A DNA stretch of 51,190 bases from Trichomonas tenax (lineage: Eukaryota > Parabasalia > Trichomonadida > Trichomonadidae), in contig JALKBU010000292.1 of the NCBI GenBank assembly GCA_023091735.1, positions 1 to 51,190 of the forward strand, given 5' to 3'. The notes under the pieces were generated by a model. The model worked only from the letters and a program-made list of their open reading frames with translations. It had not been told where the DNA came from and ran no database searches. This document shows, piece by piece, positions 1 to 9,413 of this stretch. Position 1 is the first letter of the stretch; each line of letters begins with the position of its first letter. The translations under genes and the position numbers were made by a program.

Positions 1-2276
1 GTTTTGGATTTCTTGATCAACGCTATGTTCAAGTTATCAGCAAACACGTCTTTCCTCTTTTATATCCATCAGACAGCGGCTCCTCCAAACTCCGTTTCAC
101 AATCCAATGTGCAACACTTTCGAGATTATGTCGATGGTCACCGGTTTCTCGTGTTGAAATCCTCGTTTCTGTTATATCAATCTTCGAAAGGTACCCTCAG
201 GAGTTCAGTTTCAACTCTTGTATCAAACAAACAGCAATCGATTTAGTTAATAGTTGCAAAGACTTTTTAAAACTACTTCAAGAAGTTAAAAATGACTTCT
301 CCACAGACACTGTATGGAGTTTTCTCATTTTCTGCTATAATAACACTTCAGCATTTTCAACACCAAATTGGAAACTCATAAATGGATTGATTCAAGACCC
401 ATCTACATTTAATTCATCCTATTCTGAGGAAATTCTTTCGTTTCTCACATATACAGCACAAAATTGGGGACAAAATCCGCAATTTTCTGCCCAAATTCTC
501 GATGTTGCGTTCAAAAGACTTCATCTAAAACTTCCTGGTGTTCCTGCATTCATTGTTGATTTTAATTCTTCACCAAAGAATAAATGCGAAAAAATAATTT
601 TCATTGTTTCTTCTCATCTTCGTGAATCAAATCCAGCAACAGCGCGATCGCTAACACAAATTGTATCACAGGAATCGAAGATATCAGACAAAGTATTCGT
701 TTGTTCTCTATATCTTGCTCTTTTAAAGAATGTTTCGAGCAATTTTCATTCCAATCTTATTCAGCGTTTAGTTAACATAATTCGATCTTTTCCTCTTGAC
801 AGCTGCAGTGCTGCAAAGGTTGTATGCGTCTGTTCGTGTTATCAGCCACCAAGGAACTTCTCTTTCCTTGGACATTTCTTTGAACTGTTTGCACCACAGC
901 CGCATTCTTGCTCAATGTTCTTTGGGCATATTGCAGAGTTTTGCGATATTCTGCCTGATAATTTTGTTTCATCTTTATGCACTGACTGTATTTCTTGCAT
1001 TCATTCATCAGGTACAAACTTTGGAGTTATGCATTTGCTTGTTCGTCTTCTTAAGCGTTGCCAGAACTCTCCTTCTATTGCTCATGGCCTTGAAATATCT
1101 TCTTTCATTCAGACTCTTCAAGACAAAGCCAACGAATCAACAAAACTAACTGCAAAGTGCCTTGCTCGACTTGCTATTCTTCAGAACATTCCAATAGATT
1201 TCGACACTCGATCAGCAGCTGGACTAGAGCTCACATGTCTTGTTTGCTCATTTACATTGTTCTATAAGTCTTCTGTTTATGATGTTTCTCGATTATTCAT
1301 GTGTTATGTTATATCTCGAATGTGTGGATTTGAAACTCCTTTGAAAACTCTCAATGACAATGAATTGGATTTCACTAATGTCTCAATTGAAGGAGAGAAT
1401 TCTAGAACGATCATTCATGCCACGAGAGAAGCTGTTAAACTTTCCCGGATTAAGGAGATTGATGTATTCGCTCCACTTTCAGAATGCATCAGCAAGATGT
1501 CGACTTATCAGGATGTTTACCAATGCATCAGTGAATTCTTTACTCCACAGAATGCAGAAAATATTAATCCATCAGTTCTCCTTCCTTTAGTTATTTCACT
1601 CGATCGTGTGCGTTCAAATTATGAACCACTTAGGCCACTTCTTCTTTGCGTGATATCGAAATATGGCAAAACTTGGCGAAACTTCATTGATATAAACCCA
1701 ATTTTCCGCGGATGGTTTATAACACGAGTATGCTCTCCATTAGCAATGAAATGCAGCGGTCCATTTCATGTTTGTAGAAAACTCAATCTTGATAGTATTG
1801 AATTCGCTTCTATGCTTCCTGCCACAAAGAAGTGGCTTACTTTCCCAACTACACACGAAGCACGAGCTGCTGCGATAAATTTTATGAAAAATAATCTCAC
1901 AAAGCGCAAAGAATTAACGCAATTTGCTCTTCGTCTTGCTTTTTCGATAATCACTCGTTCTTCGGCTCCTCCATTCCCAGACATTGATATTCCAAGTGAT
2001 CCTATTTTAGATTTTGATACATATGCTGTTGCTGAGAACAGAACTGCTCCGTCACTTGAGCTTTCAGCATCTTTGAAAGTTTTCACGAAAGCTTTTGATC
2101 TCGGTATCAAATCAATCCGTGATAACGATCTCGACACAATCCACGCATCATTAAAGCATTCAAAAGATCCTCGTGTGCGTATCCCATATCTCAATTTCTT
2201 GTGTCGTCTTGGTCTGAAAGGATCTGCTTATGCTGCTCAAATGGATTCCAAAATATCAGTTACACCTTTCTTCTAA
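1..2276 (+). CDS. Large helical-repeat-like protein, 5'-partial
   Basis: The frame whose last codon is the TAA at 2274-2276 has no stop back to base 3, so at least 757 residues are present and the start lies outside the window. An ATG-based call would start too late. The protein is rich in Leu, Ser, Cys and Phe, with alternating hydrophobic helices and no obvious transmembrane block, catalytic motif or low-complexity run. This resembles a HEAT/ARM-type alpha-solenoid scaffold, but I do not recognise the family. The C-terminus ends in a short region with charged helices and then SVTPFF. Its last codons sit in one arm of an inverted repeat whose other arm lies about 115 bases downstream. That it is coding is supported by its length and codon usage; function is unknown. 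Confidence 0.8.
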   Translation, partial: FGFLDQRYVQVISKHVFPLLYPSDSGSSKLRFTIQCATLSRLCRWSPVSRVEILVSVISIFERYPQEFSFNSCIKQTAIDLVNSCKDFLKLLQEVKNDFSTDTVWSFLIFCYNNTSAFSTPNWKLINGLIQDPSTFNSSYSEEILSFLTYTAQNWGQNPQFSAQILDVAFKRLHLKLPGVPAFIVDFNSSPKNKCEKIIFIVSSHLRESNPATARSLTQIVSQESKISDKVFVCSLYLALLKNVSSNFHSNLIQRLVNIIRSFPLDSCSAAKVVCVCSCYQPPRNFSFLGHFFELFAPQPHSCSMFFGHIAEFCDILPDNFVSSLCTDCISCIHSSGTNFGVMHLLVRLLKRCQNSPSIAHGLEISSFIQTLQDKANESTKLTAKCLARLAILQNIPIDFDTRSAAGLELTCLVCSFTLFYKSSVYDVSRLFMCYVISRMCGFETPLKTLNDNELDFTNVSIEGENSRTIIHATREAVKLSRIKEIDVFAPLSECISKMSTYQDVYQCISEFFTPQNAENINPSVLLPLVISLDRVRSNYEPLRPLLLCVISKYGKTWRNFIDINPIFRGWFITRVCSPLAMKCSGPFHVCRKLNLDSIEFASMLPATKKWLTFPTTHEARAAAINFMKNNLTKRKELTQFALRLAFSIITRSSAPPFPDIDIPSDPILDFDTYAVAENRTAPSLELSASLKVFTKAFDLGIKSIRDNDLDTIHASLKHSKDPRVRIPYLNFLCRLGLKGSAYAAQMDSKISVTPFF

Positions 2277-2396
2277 TAACTTCAATATATTATTGTTTAT
2301 GTTTCTTAAATATTATGTTTGTGTTTCTAATTTCATTCTCGAAATATCAATTATAAGAGTTTCTAGCTAATTAAAGGTGTAAGTAACTGATATTTT
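2251..2396. repeat. Inverted repeat spanning a stop codon
   Basis: Bases 2251-2269 (AATATCAGTTACACCTTT core) recur inverted at about 2373-2396, with only a 2-4 base insertion. The left arm includes the last codons of the upstream gene; the right arm lies in its 3' flank. In RNA the arms would form a stem of about 18 bp enclosing the stop codon. The stretch 2277-2594 holds no gene apart from this hairpin and the start region of the Rab gene. Confidence 0.6.
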
Positions 2397-2594
2397 TTTG
2401 AAATGATTTTCATGGATATGCGTCAAATGATTATAGATTTCTCCAGCATAAATAAAAGGAACTCAGTGTGCATCGATGATTTCATAATGTTAACTTTAAG
2501 CTGTTGTCTGTTTGATCAATAATTCGATTGAAAGTTTCTGAAATGTCATCCCCTTTTCAAAAAATTCGAACCCTATATTCTAAAGGAAAAAAAT

Positions 2595-3212
2595 ATGGCT
2601 ACGAAAGAAAGCTCTGCTTCTCCTTTCTTCGGTGCGAGAGAATTGAAAGTAGTGCTTATCGGCGACGCATCAGTCGGTAAAACCTCTATCTTGAACAGAT
2701 ATATCACAGGAATCTATACAAATAATATATCACCAACACTTGGTGCCGCTTTCACAACAAAACTTGTCGAATTGGACAGCGAAAACGTCAAATTGCAGAT
2801 TTGGGACACTTCTGGCGAAGAAAGATACAGATCAATGGCCCCACTTTATTACAGAGGCGCTGCTGTCGTTGTATTAGTGTTCGATTTGACGAACGAAGAG
2901 TCATATAAAGATGTCGATCATTGGTTGGAAGCTCTTCGTCAACATCTCAATATTAATAATACATTAATCGTTTTAGTTGGCAACAAACTCGATTTAGTCA
3001 ATTCTATACGTCGTGTGGTGTCAAAGGATGATGCCGTAAAGCACGCAACGACCATTAAGGCAGAATATTTCGAAACTTCAGCTGTTTCAGGAGAAAATGT
3101 TGAAGCAATATTCCAGAGAGTTGCAAAGCATTGTCCGGCGCACAATAATAAGAACACTCCTTCTAAAGATGTTGTTGCTGCAGAGCCAGAAAAGAAAAAG
3201 TGCTGCAATTAG
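2595..3212 (+). CDS. Rab family small GTPase (Rab5/21-like)
   Basis: A 205-residue Ras-superfamily GTPase that should act as a membrane-traffic switch on the cytosolic face of endomembranes. Visible motifs: P-loop GDASVGKTS (residues 23-31), switch I with SPTLGAAF resembling Rab5-group proteins, switch II WDTSGEERY (70-78), NKLD (130-133) and ETSA (160-162 plus next residue). The tail is Lys-rich and ends KKKCCN, a double-cysteine prenylation site. The start is the ATG after an A-rich stretch. Two features are odd: the usual DTAGQE is DTSGEE, so the position equivalent to Ras Gln61 is Glu, and Ala59 is Ser. This predicts altered GTP hydrolysis. The Rab assignment is firm; the subfamily is tentative. 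Confidence 0.95.
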   Translation: MATKESSASPFFGARELKVVLIGDASVGKTSILNRYITGIYTNNISPTLGAAFTTKLVELDSENVKLQIWDTSGEERYRSMAPLYYRGAAVVVLVFDLTNEESYKDVDHWLEALRQHLNINNTLIVLVGNKLDLVNSIRRVVSKDDAVKHATTIKAEYFETSAVSGENVEAIFQRVAKHCPAHNNKNTPSKDVVAAEPEKKKCCN

Positions 3213-3513
3213 CTTCAGCATTTCTTACTTTCACTCCTTGTTTTCGTTTGCTACATTAAATCACTTCATTCGAACTTATATGTAAATCAAGAATTTTATT
3301 TTGTATATTTAAGAGCAAATATAACTTTTTTTCACTTTACCATTACTTCTATATAACAACCATAACCTAATTTTAAAAGTTACAAATTTCGAAATTCGAA
3401 AAAATAATTATATGGAGACGTGTGATAGAAATTAATATTTATGTATATAAAACAGTCAATTTATAACACAGAAACAAGCTAATATTGTAAATTTGATTTT
3501 GAGATTATTAAAA

Positions 3514-3753
3514 TTACCAATCCATTGCATCTAAAATATCAGGTTCGTAGCGACCAAGTGAAAGGATCTTAGTTTCGATACGTCTTTCTGTTTGCATGAA
3601 GCGAAGAATTGTTTTGTCAATAAATTGTTTTTCTGTTGGCGTAAGATGTCTATAGTTTGTGTTTAACGGCATTGACTCAAAAGCTTTGTTTGTGATAAAC
3701 TCTTTCACTTCAGGAAGAGTCTCAATAACATTTATTGATCCTTCAGCTCCCAT
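3514..3753 (-). CDS. Small protein with N-myristoylation-like start
   Basis: A 79-residue ORF starting MGAEGS, which fits the Gly2-x-x-x-Ser6 pattern recognised by N-myristoyltransferase. The rest is mainly charged helices (EVKEFITNKAF, LTPTEKQFIDK, RRIETKI) ending in DAMDW. No family is recognised. It has its own ATG and lies in a compact gene-rich stretch, convergent with the Rab gene; the 300-base gap between them (3213-3513) is AT-rich with no further feature. Membrane targeting is inferred from the N-terminus only. Confidence 0.6.
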   Translation of the reverse strand: MGAEGSINVIETLPEVKEFITNKAFESMPLNTNYRHLTPTEKQFIDKTILRFMQTERRIETKILSLGRYEPDILDAMDW

Positions 3754-3919
3754 TATTAAATAAGGTTAAATAAAAGTGTTAATATAACCTTAATTCATTA
3801 TCATCTTCATTTTTCTTTATGCTCATCAAATTAGATCTCAAAAATGTTTATAATAGACTCTAACTAAGCCATTATACAATATGTGTCAATTTATAATAAA
3901 ACAATATTTCTTTACAAGT

Positions 3920-5479
3920 CTAATTATCATCGTAGTAATATCCTTCTTCTTCCTCTTCAATATCATAATCTTCCTCTTCCTCGAAGTCATCCTTCTTAGC
4001 TAGCTCGTCCTTTTCATCATCATCTTTCTTGTTCTCGAGTGTGGACATGCTTTCTTCTGATTTTTCGTTGTTCTCTGATATCTCTTGTGGTTTAGATTGC
4101 TGTGATGAGGTATCTGACTTCGTGCCAGTGGATTTCCTGGTAACTGGGAGCTTCTCTGATTTAGCTGTTGAGTGAAAAGACTTTGCAACACTGCTGTTAT
4201 CCTTCTTTGGTATTGAAGAATAAACAGACTTTGCATATTCGTACTTCTTCTTGAAATCTGGCTTTGCAATGACATCGATTGTGCTGTCATCAACACTACT
4301 GTTCTCTGTGATTTCGATGAGGACCTGGCCATTAGGATTGTTAGGATCTTCAACGAATTCTGCGGAGCAACTTGTTGCAGAAACGAACTCTTCGACTGTA
4401 ACAAGGCCATCTGTTTCGATGTTAGCGCCGTAGTAGCTCTTATCAGCTGGAGCAACTTCAACAGCGTTCTCTGGGACTTCCTCACCTGACTCGACTCCAA
4501 TGTAGTCGTAGCTTGGATCAGATGCTTCGATGTAGACACCACTTGCTTCTCTGGCTGGATCCAGCTCTTCTTTCTCTGGACGAGCTGGGATATAATCACT
4601 GTCAACAGTTGACTCTGGCTCTTGTGTTAAGATGATATCTTCGAGCTTTGTGATAGCCTTGCCAGCAGCGTATTCATCGAAAAGAGAGTATTCCATGCCG
4701 GAAGGACGAAGCTGGCCGAAGTCATTTGGATTAAATGAGCACTGGGAGTATGATTTGTTGGATTTATCTGATTTGGATGATCTTGACATTTGGGAATGGT
4801 CTTTCTTACTTCTTGGCTTGTTTTGGCCTTCAGCTGATGCTGTTTCGAACGATTCTGATGTGTTTGTTTCTGTTGTTGATGCGAAAGTTGAAAATGAGTG
4901 TGTTTTAATATCTCTTTCGGTGGCAGCAGGAGGAGCCGATGAAGGAACTGTATCAATTGTGGATTCGCTCATTGTTGTTGTATCCATGTAATGCTTTCCT
5001 CTAAACCTGAGATCGGGCTTCAATGACCTCTGAGGATTGAATTTCTGGTCGCGTTCGAGCTGAGCGAAGTCATCTCCATCTGCGCTGTCATAGTTTAAAT
5101 CGCTCAAGTTATCAAGAACGTGAATTGGTTTTCCGTTGAATTCAGGCGAAGTTGGGTCATAGTGAAGTTTCAGTTTCTTTGGTTTAGAAGATGATGAATT
5201 ATTCTTCGAATTTAACGAGTTCTTTGAAGATTTTGAATGTTTCGATTCTTTTGTTGCCGTTTGTGTTGTAAGAGAGATGCTTGTGACATCGCCTGTTGTA
5301 TTTGGATAATATGATACAGCGTTTGTCGACTCTGGGACTTCTGATCCGTATGCTAATTCTCCATTTGCGTGTTTATAAAGTTTTGATGAATGTTGATGTT
5401 TGTGAGGTATCGGGTTGCCATTTTCGTCGAGTTTTCGTGGAACGCGGATCCTTTTCTTCGCTCGATCCTTTGATTCCAT
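3920..5479 (-). CDS. Low-complexity basic-to-acidic protein
   Basis: A 519-residue protein of unknown function. The N-terminus is basic (ESKDRAKKRIRVPRKLDENG), followed by Ser/Lys-rich disorder (about residues 75-105), mixed Ser/Thr/Glu-rich sequence, and a strongly acidic tail (EEEEDYDIEEEEEGYYYDDN). There is no transmembrane segment and no recognisable enzyme motif. Base composition and length support a real gene. Two TTTACATGTCA motifs lie upstream at 5519-5529 and 5548-5558 (39 and 68 bases before the ATG), oriented with the gene, as in several other genes here. The charge polarity suggests a nucleic-acid, chaperone-like or cytoskeletal binding role, but this is speculation. Confidence 0.75.
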   Translation of the reverse strand: MESKDRAKKRIRVPRKLDENGNPIPHKHQHSSKLYKHANGELAYGSEVPESTNAVSYYPNTTGDVTSISLTTQTATKESKHSKSSKNSLNSKNNSSSSKPKKLKLHYDPTSPEFNGKPIHVLDNLSDLNYDSADGDDFAQLERDQKFNPQRSLKPDLRFRGKHYMDTTTMSESTIDTVPSSAPPAATERDIKTHSFSTFASTTETNTSESFETASAEGQNKPRSKKDHSQMSRSSKSDKSNKSYSQCSFNPNDFGQLRPSGMEYSLFDEYAAGKAITKLEDIILTQEPESTVDSDYIPARPEKEELDPAREASGVYIEASDPSYDYIGVESGEEVPENAVEVAPADKSYYGANIETDGLVTVEEFVSATSCSAEFVEDPNNPNGQVLIEITENSSVDDSTIDVIAKPDFKKKYEYAKSVYSSIPKKDNSSVAKSFHSTAKSEKLPVTRKSTGTKSDTSSQQSKPQEISENNEKSEESMSTLENKKDDDEKDELAKKDDFEEEEDYDIEEEEEGYYYDDN

Positions 5480-5518
5480 AATTTAAAAAATTACAAACGT
5501 TAAACGCAAAATGTTATC

Positions 5519-5558
5519 TTTACATGTCAAATATGTTGTGTAATATTTTACATGTCAA
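5519..5558 (-). promoter_or_regulatory. Paired TGACATGTAAA motifs, candidate promoter
   Basis: Two exact 11-base copies (read on the minus strand) stand 29 bases apart just upstream of the low-complexity gene. A related TGTCATGTAAA lies at 5589-5599. The same motif in the same relative orientation precedes five other genes in the window. Confidence 0.5.
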
Positions 5559-5625
5559 TATGAATTCTATATTTTGTCAAATTATATTTGTCATGTAAAG
5601 CAATCAATTGTCATATTTTCAATGA

Positions 5626-6210
5626 AAGTTGAATTGTGTTTTTCCTTCAAGTGAAACATTCTATGGAGGTGTACTAAATAACACAGAGACATGCAACCCA
5701 TCAATTACTTCCAGTTAGGTTTGGCCAGATTCGAAATTCTACGAATATCACAAACCACAAAATCTCTTGAGATGGGATCAACCAACAAATTATGATTTCT
5801 TTTCAGCTAAAGAGACAAAACCTCATTTTACAATTGATTTGCGCAATTGTTCATTGATGATCACAAATTATTCATATAAAATCTTTAATTTTGCTTATCC
5901 CAAAGAATGGGAGATATCAGTTTCCCTTGACATGGTAAGTTGGAAAGTTGTTGATTACATAAACTTGACAACAAAGATTAAAATTGGAATATATCAAACA
6001 ATTCCAGAATATGCCCGATTTATCAGATTCACCCAAATAAATGGGTTCACTGATAATGCCGTTCAGTCGTATTCTGAGACGTTGTGTATAACGCACATTG
6101 AGTTCTTTGGCTATATAGGACCCAAAATTAGTTTTAGAACAGCACTTATTTGCAACACTTTCTTTTATTATAATTTTGTAATATTAATCACACCAATTAT
6201 AACCATATAA
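5626..6210 (+). pseudogene. Discoidin (F5/8 type C)-like domain, decayed
   Basis: One frame reads as the core of a discoidin-like fold: TIDLRNCSLMITNYSYK, then YPKEWEISVSLDMVSWKVVDY, then EYARFIRFTQ and ITHIEFFGYIG. This beta-sandwich pattern occurs in many trichomonad proteins. The same frame continues upstream through SSETFYGGVLNN but is cut by a TAG at 5716-5718 and has no ATG upstream, with further stops at 5596 and 5623. Only a single-domain remnant remains. Discoidin domains usually bind carbohydrate or lipid. I call it a truncated pseudogene; an unannotated short exon cannot be excluded but no splice signals are seen. Confidence 0.65.
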
Positions 6211-6330
6211 ACAACTGTGTATGCATTTGTTGATAAAAGTGTTTCAATGTAAAAGTGTCGTCAAAAAATAAAATGTTGTTCCAATTTAAATCCTCATGGG
6301 TAAAGAATGAACTCATGGTTGCAGAACTAA

Positions 6331-8383
6331 AAAAATCCTAAAATTTCAGCTATTCCAGATGATCATATTCTCCATAATTATGATAATGCTGCAAATTTAA
6401 TTTGGACACTTGGAAAATCATCCACAATTGTTGAAGAAATCCTTGCAGAATTGGTCCAATATATTGATTCTAAAAAGGTCAGTCTTAAATTCATTATGAG
6501 CTGCATTGATTATGTTTCTGATATTAATGTTCAGCAGCTTGAATCACTTGCTTTCTTGTATGGACTCCTCTTAATGCAGTATAATCCTTCTTCTGTTACA
6601 AATAGTACTAATTTGCTTGTTATTTTGAAGAATAACGGACTCATAAATGATATAAAAGGTAAAACAGATAAAAAGGCGCAACAAACATTGGACATTTATG
6701 TAAAGGGATCTCCATATTATAATGCTGCTTGGGATAATGTCGAGGAACTTCAGAAACTTTCTGGTGCAACATTAAATGAGATAATTAATACTTTGCTTGA
6801 AATTACATGCAAATACAGCTCAGAGAAGTGCTTCGAATTCTTGCTTTCAAAAGCTCAACAAATCCAACAAACTATAGCCAAAGTGGCCACTGAAGGCGGC
6901 AATATTAATATTATACGACGATTAATGGAGAAAAACGTATCCTTCAGAAAATGTTTCGCTGATGCTGTATATTCCTACAGGAATGATGTCGCACAATTAT
7001 TATTGGAAACGTACACATCAGTAGATGCTCCTCTTGTTGTTAATTGCGTTAAGTTTTTCAACATTCCTGCAATAAAATTCCTTATTGAAAATGGATTTGA
7101 TATTAATCAGAAGGCAATTCATTATTTTTACATTCAAGAATTTAGCATTCGATTATTTATTTCATCAATTCAATATGAAATTCATCTTTAAAACAACTAA
7201 TTCATTAAAGCCATTTAAAACACCACTATTTGTGGCAATTGAATTGCATTCCCTTGAAATGGTTCAATTTCTAATCGATAACAAAGCAGATATCAATTTA
7301 ACAACAGTTCATTATATTATATTGGAGTTCGTCATTTTATTACGGTGTTTTTCAATACTTCTTGTTCTTATTACTCTATTCATAGACCAATTGCCATTGT
7401 AGCTGGATTTGGATCAATGGAGATTATTGAATATCTAATCACAATTGGCTTAGATCCAAATAATTTTAGCAATGATATTCATAAATTTCATTTGAAATAT
7501 CCCCGTTAACTGCAGCCGCAAATCAAAACAGAATGGATGTTGTACAATATCTTGTCGATCGTGGAGCGGATCTATTTAAAGGAGAAGTATCACCTCTTAA
7601 CACAGCTATTAAAATTAAATCGATGGGGTTAATTAGATATCTTATTGATCATGGCGCCCCGATAAACACTAAATCTAACCCACTAATTTTCGCATCACTG
7701 GAAATAGTCAAATATCTTGTTGAGCATGGTGCCGATTGTGAAGCACAGAATGACAATATCAGGCCAGTTCATCATTTAGCAATTTAATTGCTGCTATTGA
7801 AGCTAGATCATTTGAAATCGTTGAATATCTTTTCGCTCATAGAGTTGATATTAATGTCGATTATGTTTATCAAACAATTTTGATGTTCATAATTTATTTA
7901 CAAAATTCATCTGTTAATTAGTTCAATGTCCTGATATTGGCTGTGAAATTCGAATGGTTTGAATGTGTTCAATATCTTGTTGAGAAAGGTGCAAATCGGA
8001 ATATGATTCCAATTCATCATCAAATTACAAGGTTCATATTTTATCTCATTGTGGTCTATCTCTTCTTTGTGCAGCAGTAAAACATAAAAAAAATAGAGAT
8101 AATACGATACCTGTACTCGCAAGGAGCTCGTGAATTTCGACATAATTGACTCCTTCGTTTAATATTTGCATCGGGTTCTTTAAATATTGTTAAATTTTTT
8201 GTTGAAAATGATATAATTGGAAGGGGAAAAATTGTTCTTCAAATCGCAGCAAGGGAAGGAAAGTCGTTAGACATCATCAAATATCTTGTAGAAAGCAGGC
8301 CTGAAAACATTTCACAATGGTTAGCTGAAATCACATCAAGTGATTTCGCTTACATGCGTCAAGATGTATCTCAATACATCTAA
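6331..8383 (+). pseudogene. Ankyrin-repeat (DUF3447-like) protein, decayed
   Basis: Homologous-looking sequence runs across all three frames. The first piece (6331-7191) has a helical N-terminal domain, then ankyrin-like units such as IKFLIENGFDINQ. Further units follow in other frames: MVQFLIDNKADINL (about 7258), MEIIEYLITIGLDP (about 7420), MDVVQYLVDRGADL (7533 on), LEIVKYLVEHGADC (about 7700), ECVQYLVEKGAN (about 7960) and DIIKYLVESRPEN near the end. The end resembles an intact C-terminus finishing with TAA at 8381-8383. At least five frameshifts or stops separate the pieces. Proteins of this architecture form a very large family in trichomonads; this copy is clearly dead. Confidence 0.85.
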
Positions 8384-8452
8384 ACGGTTAAATCGAAATT
8401 ATAAAAAAATAAAAAATTTATTTTGTTATTGGATATAAATGTGACATTCATA

Positions 8453-8461
8453 AAAAGTGAC
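8453..8461 (+). promoter_or_regulatory. AAAAGTGAC motif
   Basis: An exact AAAAGTGAC stands 23 bases before the ATG of the next gene. The same motif, oriented with the gene, lies 8-28 bases before three other start codons here, which suggests an initiator or core promoter element. Confidence 0.45.
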
Positions 8462-8484
8462 GTTATCAACGATTAATTTTAAAA

Positions 8485-9108
8485 ATGGATGAAATTCAAG
8501 CAATTAAAGAGTCTTTTTTTGCTGGTCATCCAAATTGGACAGCTTTAGACTTGAAGTGTTACGCTGATCGCAATTGGCTCACATTTTATGATGGAAAAAC
8601 TCAACGAAAATTAAATTCCCCTAGATTAAATCCGATTGATAGAAAATCTGTGCGAAAATATTATAGGAAAAAGCAAGAGGAACCAGAAAAAGTCAAAGGA
8701 ATGAATATTTACGATATCAATGTTGTTGATAATTACACAGCTCTTCCTTCTAGACCGCTTTTTCCGAATCGCCTGAAACCGAGAGGTCCAAAGGAACCTC
8801 CTATAATGAATTTACCTGATTTACCTGAAAATGCTTATAATAAATTTAAAGGACACCGTCCTTTAACCACAAGACATAGATTTTCCACACATATATTCAA
8901 TAAATTAAGATATGACGAGATTCAAGAAAATATGCCCAGATTTAATCCTCGTCCACCAGTAACTGTACGAGAATTGCCAAAAATGCCATCACTTTTTGAA
9001 AGATCAATTCAAGGTGATCCTTATGAATTTAAATGGAATGAAGATACACTTAAAATGGCAAGAGAAATTTCAACTGCAACAAATCCAAGAAGAAGAATCA
9101 AAGCATAA
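8485..9108 (+). CDS. Basic Pro/Arg-rich protein, function unknown
   Basis: A 207-residue, strongly basic protein. A short helical start (MDEIQAIKESFFAGHPNWT) is followed by a Lys/Arg/Tyr-rich segment (SVRKYYRKKQEEPEK) and many Pro-containing extended stretches (PSRPLFPNRLKPRGPKEPP; RFNPRPPVTVRELPKMP). It ends in an RRRIKA tail. There is no membrane segment or enzyme motif. The composition resembles filament- or microtubule-associated small proteins of flagellates, but I recognise no family. The start follows an AAAAGTGAC motif at a sensible spacing, which supports both the gene and the chosen ATG. Confidence 0.7.
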   Translation: MDEIQAIKESFFAGHPNWTALDLKCYADRNWLTFYDGKTQRKLNSPRLNPIDRKSVRKYYRKKQEEPEKVKGMNIYDINVVDNYTALPSRPLFPNRLKPRGPKEPPIMNLPDLPENAYNKFKGHRPLTTRHRFSTHIFNKLRYDEIQENMPRFNPRPPVTVRELPKMPSLFERSIQGDPYEFKWNEDTLKMAREISTATNPRRRIKA

Positions 9109-9413
9109 CAATATCTGCCATTGATAACCGATTCCTTTGATTTACTCTGCTTCAAAAGGAAATATTTTTGATTCATTCAATATTATCAAAAATATTCGAA
9201 ATTGTCATTATATTTGAGGTACAGCACATGCAACTATGATCGATTTAGTATTAGATTTCTCTATTTTTTCATTTTGAGAAAAATATTTAGTTAATTGACC
9301 TTTTAATCATGTTTCAATATAGTTAATAATGAATTTGTATGTTATAGTAAAAATTAATCTTAAGTATAAACATAATCAACTAATATTTACAAACAACAAA
9401 ATCTATAATAAAA
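9109..9413. other. Intergenic, no feature seen
   Basis: AT-rich spacer between convergent genes. I see no ORF, RNA or repeat beyond A/T runs. Confidence 0.5.

Noticed and set aside
5670..5690. ACTAAATAACACAG before the discoidin-like relic, as a splice acceptor
   Set aside because: Spacing differs from the tight ACTAACACACAG signal and the frame is broken again right after it.
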